Source of the DNA: an uncultured Gammaproteobacteria bacterium
GTDB lineage: Bacteria > Pseudomonadota > Gammaproteobacteria > Pseudomonadales > Azotimanducaceae
Assembly: GCA_913051785.1 (NCBI GenBank)
Contig: CAJXCK010000014.1
Location: forward strand, 1 to 34,019
Reading direction: 5' to 3'
Length of the DNA stretch: 34,019 bases
The translations under genes and the position numbers were made by a program. Positions within the stretch are counted from its first letter, which is position 1, and each line of letters begins with the position of its first letter. Under the pieces are notes generated by a model. That model was not told where the DNA came from. It did no database searches and saw only the letters and a list, made by a program, of their open reading frames with translations. Positions 11,001-19,131 of this stretch are shown here, one piece after another.

Positions 11001-11646
11001 GCTTGGAGGAGGCTTCACGCTCGCCTCCCACGATATGGAAATTCGAGGTGCCGGAGAACTGCTTGGTGAAGATCAGTCCGGCCAAATAGAGTCGATCGGG
11101 TTTTCTTTATACATGGAATTATTAGACAAGGCCGTCAAAGCGCTTGAAAGAGGCGAACTACCTGATGACGGATCACCTTTTGACTCTATCAACAAAGAAA
11201 TCAATTTCCATACGTCAACACTTATTCCTGAGAGCTATCTTCCGGATACAGAATCCAGACTCATCCTGTATAAGAGAGTTGCGGGTGCAGAAACGAAAGA
11301 GGCGCTGACCCAACTTCAGGTTGAAATGATTGATAGATTCGGTCTATTGCCCAATACCGTGAAGAATTTGTTCGCGTGTAATGAAGTAAAACTAAGGTGC
11401 ACTAACTTAGGAATCCCAAAACTCGACTTGGGCGAGAACGGAGGCACCATTGAATTTAGCAACCGAACCTCGATAGATCCACAAAAGATGATAACCCTAG
11501 TGCAAACGCAAAAAAGTGTGTTCGAACTTTCTGGCCCGAACTCCCTTAAAATTAGCTACGACTCTAAAGAATTCGACGGCAGGGTGCATTTTGCCAATGC
11601 TATGCTGGACTTTCTTGACGGCACAAGCAGTGAGCTGAATGTCTGA
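8083..11646 (+). CDS. mfd: Transcription-repair coupling factor (GTG start)
   Basis: 1187 aa; CarD/RID-like region (GSPVVHIEHGVGRFLGLE), RecG-like helicase motifs GDVGFGKTEIALRAA, IDEEHRFGVKQKE, AMTATPIPRTL, LRGRVGRSNRQAYAFLL, C-terminal TRCF domain. Confidence 0.97.
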   Translation: MTQYRPRERQQTPKIRLKKLTNFLVKSSAIDLTPTTGGTSKLWSGLAEGAGPLALHEYLNLDDVASNPSDFEKVVVVTKDAESADSWLKSLKFFRDNKDPESGNFEYKAFPDWETLPYDFFSPHQNITSSRIDCLYELSIEKKRLVVTIPVTTLLQKIAPPAFITGSTFRYETGQKLIINNERLKLDSSGYVASNLVTQRGQYAVRGSVIDIFPMGSDLPVRVDLFDDEIDSLRLFDPETQMTVEEVREFRLLPGKEFPFDDDAIKRFKRKWHETFFVDARSCPIYLDVQSYIAPSGIEYFAPLFFDKMADFFDYVPNSTLFVLEPGIEEQLNEFHLKLTQRYSEMCHDLERPILDPSELFLNPEELHELIKKYRIIRLNNIDNEGYSFRSGDLQDVLPDSDPRSLHDDIAKFLSSQAKKIILVTESLGRREILEEKFKTHGLQLSATDSFTEAKGLTKHAILTGSLQKGFITDEVIAICERDFKTKTPIVGTQGRRTSFDSDQIIRNLNELSMGSPVVHIEHGVGRFLGLEILTIDEEEDEFLSIGYAEGAKLYVPVSSLHLVSRYSGAEESSAPLHRLGSEQWNRAKRKATEKVRDIAAELLDIYARRKARRTEKMSIDEEDLEAFSEEFPFELTRDQADTVAETLNDLSSEKATDRLICGDVGFGKTEIALRAALVTVQNRKQIAVLVPTTLLAQQHFDTFKNRFANWPVSIASVSRMNSNKDSAIVAEGCKSGTLDIVIGTHKLLGPEFIFKNLGLVIIDEEHRFGVKQKESIRALRAEVDILAMTATPIPRTLNMSLSGIRDLSIISTPPENRLPVKTFVKPFRKHLVREAIRREILRGGQVFLIHNDVKTIELSAEIVKELVPEARIGIAHGQMRKTQLGTIMSDFHHRRSNVLVCSTIVENGLDIPNANTIIIQRADKLGLSQLHQLRGRVGRSNRQAYAFLLLPEEGEITNDAKKRLEAIELAESLGGGFTLASHDMEIRGAGELLGEDQSGQIESIGFSLYMELLDKAVKALERGELPDDGSPFDSINKEINFHTSTLIPESYLPDTESRLILYKRVAGAETKEALTQLQVEMIDRFGLLPNTVKNLFACNEVKLRCTNLGIPKLDLGENGGTIEFSNRTSIDPQKMITLVQTQKSVFELSGPNSLKISYDSKEFDGRVHFANAMLDFLDGTSSELNV

Positions 11647-12668
11647 TGGCGAGGGATAGTCTTTATAAGCTAATCGTACTTTTCTTTTGTATTCTTCCGT
11701 CACCAGCTTTATCCGAAGAGGTGGACATCAATTCCTCGTCGCTACAAGAATTGATTGATGGCAAGTGGTATGAGGTAGAGGTAATTGTCTTTAAGAGACT
11801 CAATATTCAAGCCACGAGCGAACAACTAGTCGTCCAAGACCCTACAATCTGGCCACCAAATATCCAGTCACTCACCAGTCAAGAAAATGATTCGATCGTT
11901 TTTGTCGAGCGGGAGAGAAAAGCTGAAGGTGATCCTTTTTGCGTATCTGATGAAAAGCCAGATTTTCCAGATGGCCTGGGGATAATTCTGAATCAGGGCT
12001 ACGAGCCGGAACTTTTAAACGATTTTGATGCTACATCCAGTCAAGTTTTTAATTTTGAGACGCTCAGTTTGGATAACACAGAGGAGGAGGATTCAGACCT
12101 GACGGCAGAAATAATCCAGAATAATATAATATCTGAACAAGAGGATAATGAGCCCATACAGAATCTCAACACGGGTACATTACTGGACTCAGTAACTCAA
12201 GAGATAGCCAAATTCGAAGACTATCTCAGGCGAGCTAGCTTTTTCGAGCTAGCAGACAATCAAAAGGAACTTCTTGTCGAAAGGACGCTTCTTGACGAAG
12301 AGCCAGATTTAGTCGTGACTCATCACCTCTCCTGGCTACAGAACGTCCCGGAGCGAGGCAAACCTTTGTCTATCATGATTCCGAAGACCGACGCAAAATT
12401 AGCAGGTTATGTTCGTGTGACAATTGGACGTTATCTTCATTTCGAAGCCGACTTATGGATGCCGATGGAGAAGAAAGACGACGAATCCACTTCCCAAAAT
12501 AACCACTTCGCGGCGCTAAGAGAGAGTAGAAGAATGCGCAGTAACGAACTGCATTATCTGGACCACCCAGCTTTTGGGATAATTACGAAAATATCCCCTT
12601 ACTCGATCGAATCCGATGTCGCTCAACGTTGGCTGGGGGCTCAAAATCCAGAGGTCAGTATTAATTAG
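11646..12668 (+). CDS. CsiV-like peptidoglycan-binding/periplasmic protein
   Basis: 340 aa with N-terminal signal peptide; WYEVEVIVFKRLN near the mature N-terminus, C-terminal RESRRMRSNELHYLDHPAFGIITKISPY typical of CsiV family; directly downstream of mfd. Confidence 0.75.
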   Translation: MARDSLYKLIVLFFCILPSPALSEEVDINSSSLQELIDGKWYEVEVIVFKRLNIQATSEQLVVQDPTIWPPNIQSLTSQENDSIVFVERERKAEGDPFCVSDEKPDFPDGLGIILNQGYEPELLNDFDATSSQVFNFETLSLDNTEEEDSDLTAEIIQNNIISEQEDNEPIQNLNTGTLLDSVTQEIAKFEDYLRRASFFELADNQKELLVERTLLDEEPDLVVTHHLSWLQNVPERGKPLSIMIPKTDAKLAGYVRVTIGRYLHFEADLWMPMEKKDDESTSQNNHFAALRESRRMRSNELHYLDHPAFGIITKISPYSIESDVAQRWLGAQNPEVSIN

Positions 12669-13213
12669 AAACCATAAATAGAGGGCAAATTCCTTCCATA
12701 GCCATAGAGATCCATGCCACAACCAAATAAGAATTTGTTCGGACTCTCCAACCCTACATAATCAGCCACGTGCTCTTGGTTATCGACCAGTTTTCTAGAT
12801 AGAACGACGGTTCTGACTTCTCTCGCCCCCTCAGAAAAAGCCCAACTTTTTAGATGATTTAAGGTTACCCCTTCGTCAAGAACGTCATCTACAAACAATA
12901 CTGATCTCCCCCCCAATTCGGGCATATCCTTGCCAATCCAGCGCAACTCTCCACCGGCGAGTTCATCTCCATATCTTGTCACATGGACGTAACCCTGTTG
13001 GAAAGGAAAAACGATCCGCCCATAAAGTTGCCCTGTCAGGTATAACCCGCCATGCAAAATACTAATCATTATTGGGTTTTGATCTTGCAATTGAGATGTT
13101 ATGCGAATGGCTAGTTGGTCAAGTTTTTTAGCAACCTCCTTTTTGCTATGAATTTCTTGGGCAAGATGAAACCCTTCTCTGACTGATACAGGTACTGTCT
13201 CTGGCTGTGACAT
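12665..13213 (-). CDS. Hypoxanthine-guanine phosphoribosyltransferase
   Basis: PRPP loop VLFVDDVLDEGVTLNHLK, ILHGGLYLTGQL; ATG at 13213 preferred over 13318 because the longer ORF would overlap the upstream mscS-like gene. Confidence 0.87.
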   Translation of the reverse strand: MSQPETVPVSVREGFHLAQEIHSKKEVAKKLDQLAIRITSQLQDQNPIMISILHGGLYLTGQLYGRIVFPFQQGYVHVTRYGDELAGGELRWIGKDMPELGGRSVLFVDDVLDEGVTLNHLKSWAFSEGAREVRTVVLSRKLVDNQEHVADYVGLESPNKFLFGCGMDLYGYGRNLPSIYGF

Positions 13214-13223
13214 TAAAGACAGA

Positions 13224-14309
13224 TCAAGTCCCACTGCGCAGCCCCGGCATTTGTGTAATTTCAAGACTCTGTGTTGGAAACGCAATCTGCGCTCCATGTT
13301 CTTTAATAATTTGAGCAATGTTCATGAGGATATCTTCTTTGACGGAATGATAACTTTCCCACTCTATCGTTCGGGTGTGCGCGTAGACGAAGAAATCGAG
13401 CGATGACGGTGCAAAACTCACAAAATTGACCATCAGTATTTCCTGATCATCTATTTCAGGATGTTCTGCAAGCATCAACCTGCACTTGTCGATTACATGT
13501 TTAACCCTGTCTATATCTTCATACCTGAGACCGATAGTTTCGAATATCCTTCTGTTCTGCATTTTCGACGCGTTTTCAACGGTCAAGCTCGCGAACGCAG
13601 AGTTGGGAATAAAAAGCGGTCTCTTATCAAACGTTCTTATTTTTGTAGACCTCCAACCAATATCTTCCACTACGCCCTCAATCTCTCTATCAGGAGACCT
13701 AATCCAATCTCCTATCGAGAAGGGCCTGTCTAGGAAAATCATGAGCGCGCCAAAAAAATTTGCGAGGAGATCCTTAGCAGCAAAACCTATTGCAATCCCA
13801 CCTATCCCTCCAAAAGCCAAAACACCAGCGACGGAGACACCCAGTGACTGAAGCACTAACAGAACCCCCGTTATCGCAACCGAGGCGCGAAGTAGTTTCC
13901 CCAATGCAGCAATCGTTGCTATATCTAATGAGATATCAGATCCCGAACTATTCCTCTCGATCAAAGATCGCTCAATCAATCTAATGAAATTCATTGCGAA
14001 AAGAGCCAACAGCCAAACAATCGCGACGTTTCGAACATCAGAAAGATAGCCAAATATCTCTGCAGGGGAGTCCCCAGCAGCTATTTCTGCCGCAAACGTA
14101 ATACCAATTATCCAGATACCCCATGAAATAGGTCTTCTGCCAGCTTGAACAACCGCATCGTCCCAATAATTTTGTGTTTTTTCCGCCTGCCTAGCTGCTT
14201 TATTCAAAAAGAATTTCGCTAAAAACCCAGCTATTAGCGCTCCTAATACGACAAGGAAGGATTCAAGAGCTGTGCTATATGAAACAATATAGTCGAAGAG
14301 ACCGGTCAT
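13224..14309 (-). CDS. MscS-family mechanosensitive ion channel
   Basis: 361 aa; several N-terminal TM segments, GIGGIAIGFAAKDLLANFFGALMIFLDRPFSIGDWI and VEDIGWRSTKIRTFDKRPLFIPNS motifs. Confidence 0.93.
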   Translation of the reverse strand: MTGLFDYIVSYSTALESFLVVLGALIAGFLAKFFLNKAARQAEKTQNYWDDAVVQAGRRPISWGIWIIGITFAAEIAAGDSPAEIFGYLSDVRNVAIVWLLALFAMNFIRLIERSLIERNSSGSDISLDIATIAALGKLLRASVAITGVLLVLQSLGVSVAGVLAFGGIGGIAIGFAAKDLLANFFGALMIFLDRPFSIGDWIRSPDREIEGVVEDIGWRSTKIRTFDKRPLFIPNSAFASLTVENASKMQNRRIFETIGLRYEDIDRVKHVIDKCRLMLAEHPEIDDQEILMVNFVSFAPSSLDFFVYAHTRTIEWESYHSVKEDILMNIAQIIKEHGAQIAFPTQSLEITQMPGLRSGT

Positions 14310-14429
14310 TGATTTACCGGATTGCTATGTAGTGAGTTCATTATAGCTTTTTCGCGGGCTTTTGGGTCTTAAATCAGAAAATTATCACTTCGTTAGCTGT
14401 GATTTTATTATCAACATCTCTTTGATTAT

Positions 14430-14445
14430 ATGTATATAATAACAG
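14430..14445. promoter_or_regulatory. Candidate LexA (SOS) box upstream of lexA
   Basis: ATGT-ATATAATA-ACAG, one mismatch to CTGT-N8-ACAG; 33 bp upstream of the lexA ATG and overlapping a TATAAT -10-like hexamer (14435-14440). Confidence 0.7.
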
Positions 14446-14478
14446 TATTGTTTATTTAGACAGTTAGCGAGTGAACCT

Positions 14479-15090
14479 ATGAGCAAACCACTTACCAAAC
14501 GACAGCAACAGGTCCTTGAGATCGTCAAAGACCATATTGAGGAAAGTGGCTATCCACCCACGAGAGTTGATATATCTCAAAAACTGGGTTTTAAATCGCC
14601 CAATGCCGCAGAAGAACACCTCAAGGCTTTAGCAAAAAAGGGGGCCATCGTATTAACACCCGGCACATCGCGTGGTATCAGACTGCCGGATAGCGTCAAA
14701 GAGGGCATCCCTGTCGTCGGCCGGGTAGCAGCGGGAGATCCAATTCTTGCGGCGGAAAACATAGAAGACAACGTAGATTTACCTCCCAGTTTTTTTAATC
14801 CGCGGGCAGACTATCTACTCAGAGTAAAGGGAGACAGCATGATAAATGTAGGGATCCTAGATGGCGACCTTCTTGCAGTCCACAAAACCAACGAAGCAAC
14901 AAGCGGCCAGATAGTAGTGGCTAGAATAGAATCCGAGGTCACAGTTAAACGATTTAAGAGAACGAAAAACCCAAACCAGATATTTCTGCTGCCTGAAAAT
15001 GACGATTTCAGCCCTATTGAGGTCGATTTAGAAAATCAAGCTTTCCAAATCGAGGGCCGATCAGTCGGAGTGATCCGACAAAACCTCTAG
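14479..15090 (+). CDS. lexA: LexA repressor / SOS response serine protease
   Basis: 203 aa; N-terminal w[32 protein letters not shown], cleavage site VAAGDP, catalytic Ser in [14 protein letters not shown] and Lys in ESEVTVKRF. Confidence 0.97.
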   Translation: MSKPLTKRQQQVLEIVKDHIEESGYPPTRVDISQKLGFKSPNAAEEHLKALAKKGAIVLTPGTSRGIRLPDSVKEGIPVVGRVAAGDPILAAENIEDNVDLPPSFFNPRADYLLRVKGDSMINVGILDGDLLAVHKTNEATSGQIVVARIESEVTVKRFKRTKNPNQIFLLPENDDFSPIEVDLENQAFQIEGRSVGVIRQNL

Positions 15091-15100
15091 GTCTGTTCGT

Positions 15101-15120
15101 GAAAAAAAGCTCTGTGAGCT
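15101..15120 (-). terminator. Candidate rho-independent terminator of topA
   Basis: On the minus strand: AGCTC-ACA-GAGCT followed by TTTTTT, ~20 bp after the topA stop. Confidence 0.5.
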
Positions 15121-15141
15121 CATAAAGATTTGGCTAGTCTA

Positions 15142-17793
15142 TTAGCTTGCTTTCCTCTTTTTTGTCCCTTTTTTTGGTGGCTGCTCTTGAACCCAAGATT
15201 TCCCCTGATAAAAAGCCTTCCAACCCGTAGCCTTGCCCTCAACTTCACTCTGAACATACTGCTCTTTCGTTTTACGACTAAACCGGATGATAGCCGGGTT
15301 ACCTTGCGGATCGGTCTCTGGAGCGTCTACCAAATACCGAAATTTGGGGTCCAGCTCATTCGCGTGAGGCTTTATCTCGGAGACCTTTGGCGCCCTTGTC
15401 TCCCTATGCTTCGGGAACTGGCTTGCCGCAAGGAAAATACCGGAGGCGCCATCTCTCAGTAAGTAATGATCGGGAACCCTCTCACATTTCAATTCGGGCA
15501 TCGATACTGGGTCAGCTTTGGGTGGCGCGGGCTCGCCACTACGAAGCAATTTGCGCGTATTGGAGCATTCAGTGCAACCGAAATATTTGCCAAACCGTCC
15601 GGACTTGAGCTGCATTTCGGACCCGCACTTATCGCAGTCAAGAACAGGGCCGTCATACCCTTTTATTTTGTAATTCCCTGTCTCAACAAAAAATCCAGGA
15701 CATTCAGGGCCATTGGAACAGATATGTATTTTGCGTTTTTCATCAATTAAATGACTTAACATAACGCTCGAGCAACGGTCACACTTCCTGAGACGCCTCA
15801 AGAGCTTTGATTCACTTTCCTCGTCCGAGTCCAAATCAACTGCCTCTTCCCCCGGAATCAAGTTAAGGGTCTGCGTGCACCGCTCTTTCGGCTTTAAGCC
15901 GTATCCAGAACAACCTAGAAACACTCCCGTAGAGCCATTTCGAATTTGCATTATGCGACCGCATTTCGGGCAGATAATATCTGTATCAGTTGGATCGTTA
16001 GCGCGCATCCCATTTTCTTGCTGATGAGCCAACTGCAGCTTTTCACTAAAATCCTTATAAAAAGAATCTAAGACGCCCGTCCAAGAAGCCTCACCCGAAG
16101 CAACATCATCAAGATTAGCTTCCATGTTAGCCGTGAAATCATAGTTCATTAAATTCGTAAAATTTTCATCCAAACGATCTGTAACCAATTCCCCAATTTT
16201 TTCCGCATAAAACCGTTTGTTTTCTAATCTCACGTAACCACGATCCTGGATCGTCGATATGATGCTGGCGTAAGTAGATGGCCGACCGATCCCAAGCTTC
16301 TCAAGCTCTCGCACTAAACTGGCCTCCCCAAAACGGGGCACGGGTTTGGTAAAATGCTGTAATGGCTCAACCTTGTTTGATTGTAGCTCATCACCGACCC
16401 TCAAGTCCGGCAACTGCTCATCAGAATCCTTTTTTGCGGTTGATGGCAAGACTCTCGTAAACCCGTCGAACTCAAGGATTCTACCTCGAACCCTTAGCTC
16501 AAAGTCACCAGCCGCCACTTTAATCGTCGTGCTTTGATATTCCGCTTCGGCCATCTGGCAGGCTAAAAACTGATTTCGAATTAGGTCGTATAACCTTTCC
16601 GCATCTGGATCCATTCCATTCAATGAAGCAACGTCAATTTCAACATCAGAGGGTCTAATAGCTTCATGAGCTTCTTGAGCATCTTCTTTATTAGAGAATT
16701 TACGGACATTTTCTGAGAGGTAATTTTCTCCAAACTCGGCTTCAATGAGGCCCCGACAGGACTGAACAGCCTCTTTACTCAAGTTTGTAGAGTCTGTTCG
16801 CATATAGGTAATATAACCGCCCTCGTAAAGCCTTTGCGCCATGGTCATCGTTTTCTTTACGCTAAAACCGAGCCTCGTGCTTGCAGCTTGTTGCAGCGTT
16901 GAGGTTATGAAAGGAGGATTAGGCTTACTTTTTGTCGGTTTATCTTCACGACTTGTAACCACGAAAGCACTGGCCCCAATCTTTGCAATCGCCTCGTTCG
17001 TCTGTTTTTCGCTGATCGGCCTGAAGTTTTCGCCATGCTCTCTCGCAACTTGGAATCGAACCGGGCCTAGATTTCGATCATCCTCACTCAAATTGAAGAA
17101 TAGCTCCCAGTATTCCTCCGGAATAAAAGCTCTAATAACCCTCTCCCGCTCAACTAGCAGCTTGACTGCGACACTTTGAACTCGCCCGGCGGAGAGGCCA
17201 CGGGCTACTTTCGCCCATAAAAGTGGTGACAGTTCAAAACCAACCACTCTGTCCAAAAAACGTCTCGCCTGCTGCGCGCGAACTCGATTCATATCAAGTT
17301 CGCCAGGTTCTTGAAATGCAGCCTCAATCGCTTTCTTTGTTATCTCATTAAAAACCACTCTTTGGTAACGCGAGTCCTCTCCCCCAATCGTTTCTTTCAA
17401 ATGCCACGCAATCGCCTCACCTTCCCTATCCATGTCCGTGGCTAGGAAAATGAAAGGAGCATCAGCCGCAAGCCTTTTCAACTCATCAACAACCTTTTCT
17501 TTTCCGGGCAAAGTCGAGTAGGCGGCATCCCAATTGTTATCGGGGTTTACCCCCATTCGTCCAATCAAGCGGTTACGCGCCCTCTCTTTTTTATATATTT
17601 CGCGTTTTTCTGGACTAAGAGCTCTAGTTTTTTTGGCCTCTTCCGCTCGTGCTTTCGGATCAACGGTTGCACCGCCTGTAGGCAGATCTCTTATGTGACC
17701 CACGCTCGACTTGACCACGTAATCCTTTCCCAGATAGCGATTAATAGTTTTTGCCTTTGCGGGGGACTCAACTATTACAAGGGACTTAGCCAT
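15142..17793 (-). CDS. topA: DNA topoisomerase I
   Basis: Toprim [43 protein letters not shown] active site, C-terminal Cys4 zinc ribbons. Start set at ATG 17793 ([15 protein letters not shown]) rather than track start 17877. Confidence 0.96.
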   Translation of the reverse strand: MAKSLVIVESPAKAKTINRYLGKDYVVKSSVGHIRDLPTGGATVDPKARAEEAKKTRALSPEKREIYKKERARNRLIGRMGVNPDNNWDAAYSTLPGKEKVVDELKRLAADAPFIFLATDMDREGEAIAWHLKETIGGEDSRYQRVVFNEITKKAIEAAFQEPGELDMNRVRAQQARRFLDRVVGFELSPLLWAKVARGLSAGRVQSVAVKLLVERERVIRAFIPEEYWELFFNLSEDDRNLGPVRFQVAREHGENFRPISEKQTNEAIAKIGASAFVVTSREDKPTKSKPNPPFITSTLQQAASTRLGFSVKKTMTMAQRLYEGGYITYMRTDSTNLSKEAVQSCRGLIEAEFGENYLSENVRKFSNKEDAQEAHEAIRPSDVEIDVASLNGMDPDAERLYDLIRNQFLACQMAEAEYQSTTIKVAAGDFELRVRGRILEFDGFTRVLPSTAKKDSDEQLPDLRVGDELQSNKVEPLQHFTKPVPRFGEASLVRELEKLGIGRPSTYASIISTIQDRGYVRLENKRFYAEKIGELVTDRLDENFTNLMNYDFTANMEANLDDVASGEASWTGVLDSFYKDFSEKLQLAHQQENGMRANDPTDTDIICPKCGRIMQIRNGSTGVFLGCSGYGLKPKERCTQTLNLIPGEEAVDLDSDEESESKLLRRLRKCDRCSSVMLSHLIDEKRKIHICSNGPECPGFFVETGNYKIKGYDGPVLDCDKCGSEMQLKSGRFGKYFGCTECSNTRKLLRSGEPAPPKADPVSMPELKCERVPDHYLLRDGASGIFLAASQFPKHRETRAPKVSEIKPHANELDPKFRYLVDAPETDPQGNPAIIRFSRKTKEQYVQSEVEGKATGWKAFYQGKSWVQEQPPKKGTKKRKAS

Positions 17794-17900
17794 AATACTC
17801 CAAAAGATTTGTCGAATTCCGAGAGCACAAGAACATGACCAATCAAAACAATGCCCCAGTTTTAATGCACTCTTCACGAATCATAATCCAGATGCCGCGT

Positions 17901-17930
17901 TTTATAGTGCCGCTTCCTTGGGCATGTCAA
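17901..17930 (-). promoter_or_regulatory. Candidate sigma70 promoter for topA
   Basis: Minus strand reads TTGACA-N18-TATAAA, ~100 bp upstream of the topA start. Confidence 0.6.
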
Positions 17931-17941
17931 GAAAAAAGTTT

Positions 17942-18577
17942 CTAACTTAATTTGCTCATCAAATTTTCTAGTTCCAGACGACACTTGTTTATAGGTGCAA
18001 AATTCTCTTGAACTTTTTCCTCAATCTTCTCATTCGACAACCTTTTACGCTTGTTGATCTCACCTTGGCCCTCATTCCAAAAAATGGCCAACCTTTTTGA
18101 ATCAATCGATAACCCTTGGACGTCTGAGGGGAGCGTTTCAAATATATTGATTAACTCGTTCCTGTATTCATCCCAAAAAGAAACCCTGTTGTTGAGTTCC
18201 CCAGCTCTATTTATCAGTGTTGTTTCTGTGAAAAGCCCCCAATCTGTTGACAACCGAGATATCGATTGGGGAACACGATCAGAAACTCGACGAAAGAGAA
18301 AGGAATCATGAAAATCACTTTTTGATTTAATTAGCCAAGCATAAGACATCAATTTATGTTTGGGCTGCACAGCACGCCCAGAGCTCAGAACAAGCTCCGA
18401 CTCATTGACATCGAGCCTATCCAAACTCGCCATTTTTACCAGACATCCAGATTTCTTTGCCCTCAGCCTGAGCGCAGTTAGATATTTGTCTCTACTGGTA
18501 GGCAAGACATAGAAAATCGGCGCCACAACGATCATTAGAACAAGGGGAATGACTGCCCAGGCCAAGAAATTGCTCAC
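17942..18577 (-). CDS. Hypothetical membrane-anchored protein
   Basis: 211 aa; one N-terminal hydrophobic segment (FLAWAVIPLVLMIVVAPIFYVLP) followed by a charged soluble region; no family recognised. Confidence 0.65.
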   Translation of the reverse strand: MSNFLAWAVIPLVLMIVVAPIFYVLPTSRDKYLTALRLRAKKSGCLVKMASLDRLDVNESELVLSSGRAVQPKHKLMSYAWLIKSKSDFHDSFLFRRVSDRVPQSISRLSTDWGLFTETTLINRAGELNNRVSFWDEYRNELINIFETLPSDVQGLSIDSKRLAIFWNEGQGEINKRKRLSNEKIEEKVQENFAPINKCRLELENLMSKLS

Positions 18578-18627
18578 TTGTTACTCCACTACGAAAGATG
18601 TATTTTCGGCAAGGTCAAAGACGCTTT

Positions 18628-19110
18628 ATGGAAGCAACTGTGACAGATGCCGAAAGCTATAAAAAAATTCTTCTCGCGGTAGATCTTACAGAGGAATCAA
18701 ATGATGTCGCTAACCGAGCGATTTTTTTAGCAGAGCAAAACCGCGCCGAGCTTCACGTCGTCCACGTGATAGAGCCTCTTGGCTTTAGCTATGGCGGGGA
18801 TGTCCCAATGGACGTTTCCTCCGTGCAAGAACAGATACAAAATCAAGCGCAGCAACATCTCAATGAATTTGCCTCACGTCTGAGTGTTGCTGAAGGACGT
18901 CACCATTTAATATTTGGTAGACCGGAAAGCGAAATTCAAAAACTCGCCGTAGAAATCTCTGCCGATCTAATACTTGTGGGCAGTCATGGGCGGCATGGGA
19001 TAGCACTTCTTTTCGGGTCGACGGCCAACGGTGTGCTTCATAAAGCCAACTGTGACGTGCTCGCGGTTCGAGTCGGGAGCACCACCCATAACAGAACGCA
19101 GGATAATTAA
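18628..19110 (+). CDS. Universal stress protein family (UspA-like)
   Basis: YKKILLAVDLTEESNDVANRA, GRPESEIQKLAVEISADLILVGSHGRHGIALLFGSTANGVLHKANCDVLAVRV; start ATG 18628 seems more likely than 18598. Confidence 0.92.
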   Translation: MEATVTDAESYKKILLAVDLTEESNDVANRAIFLAEQNRAELHVVHVIEPLGFSYGGDVPMDVSSVQEQIQNQAQQHLNEFASRLSVAEGRHHLIFGRPESEIQKLAVEISADLILVGSHGRHGIALLFGSTANGVLHKANCDVLAVRVGSTTHNRTQDN

Positions 19111-19131
19111 AAAAACGATGGCGGAATTTCG

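Noticed and set aside
12665-13318. 217 aa version of the PRTase ORF
   Set aside because: Extra N-terminal 35 residues overlap the 3' end of the mscS-like gene in another frame; ATG 13213 fits the family better.
14384-14403. ATCAC-N10-GTGAT inverted repeat upstream of lexA
   Set aside because: Short 5 bp arms in AT-rich DNA; not a match to a CRP-type TGTGA-N6-TCACA site, so no function can be supported.
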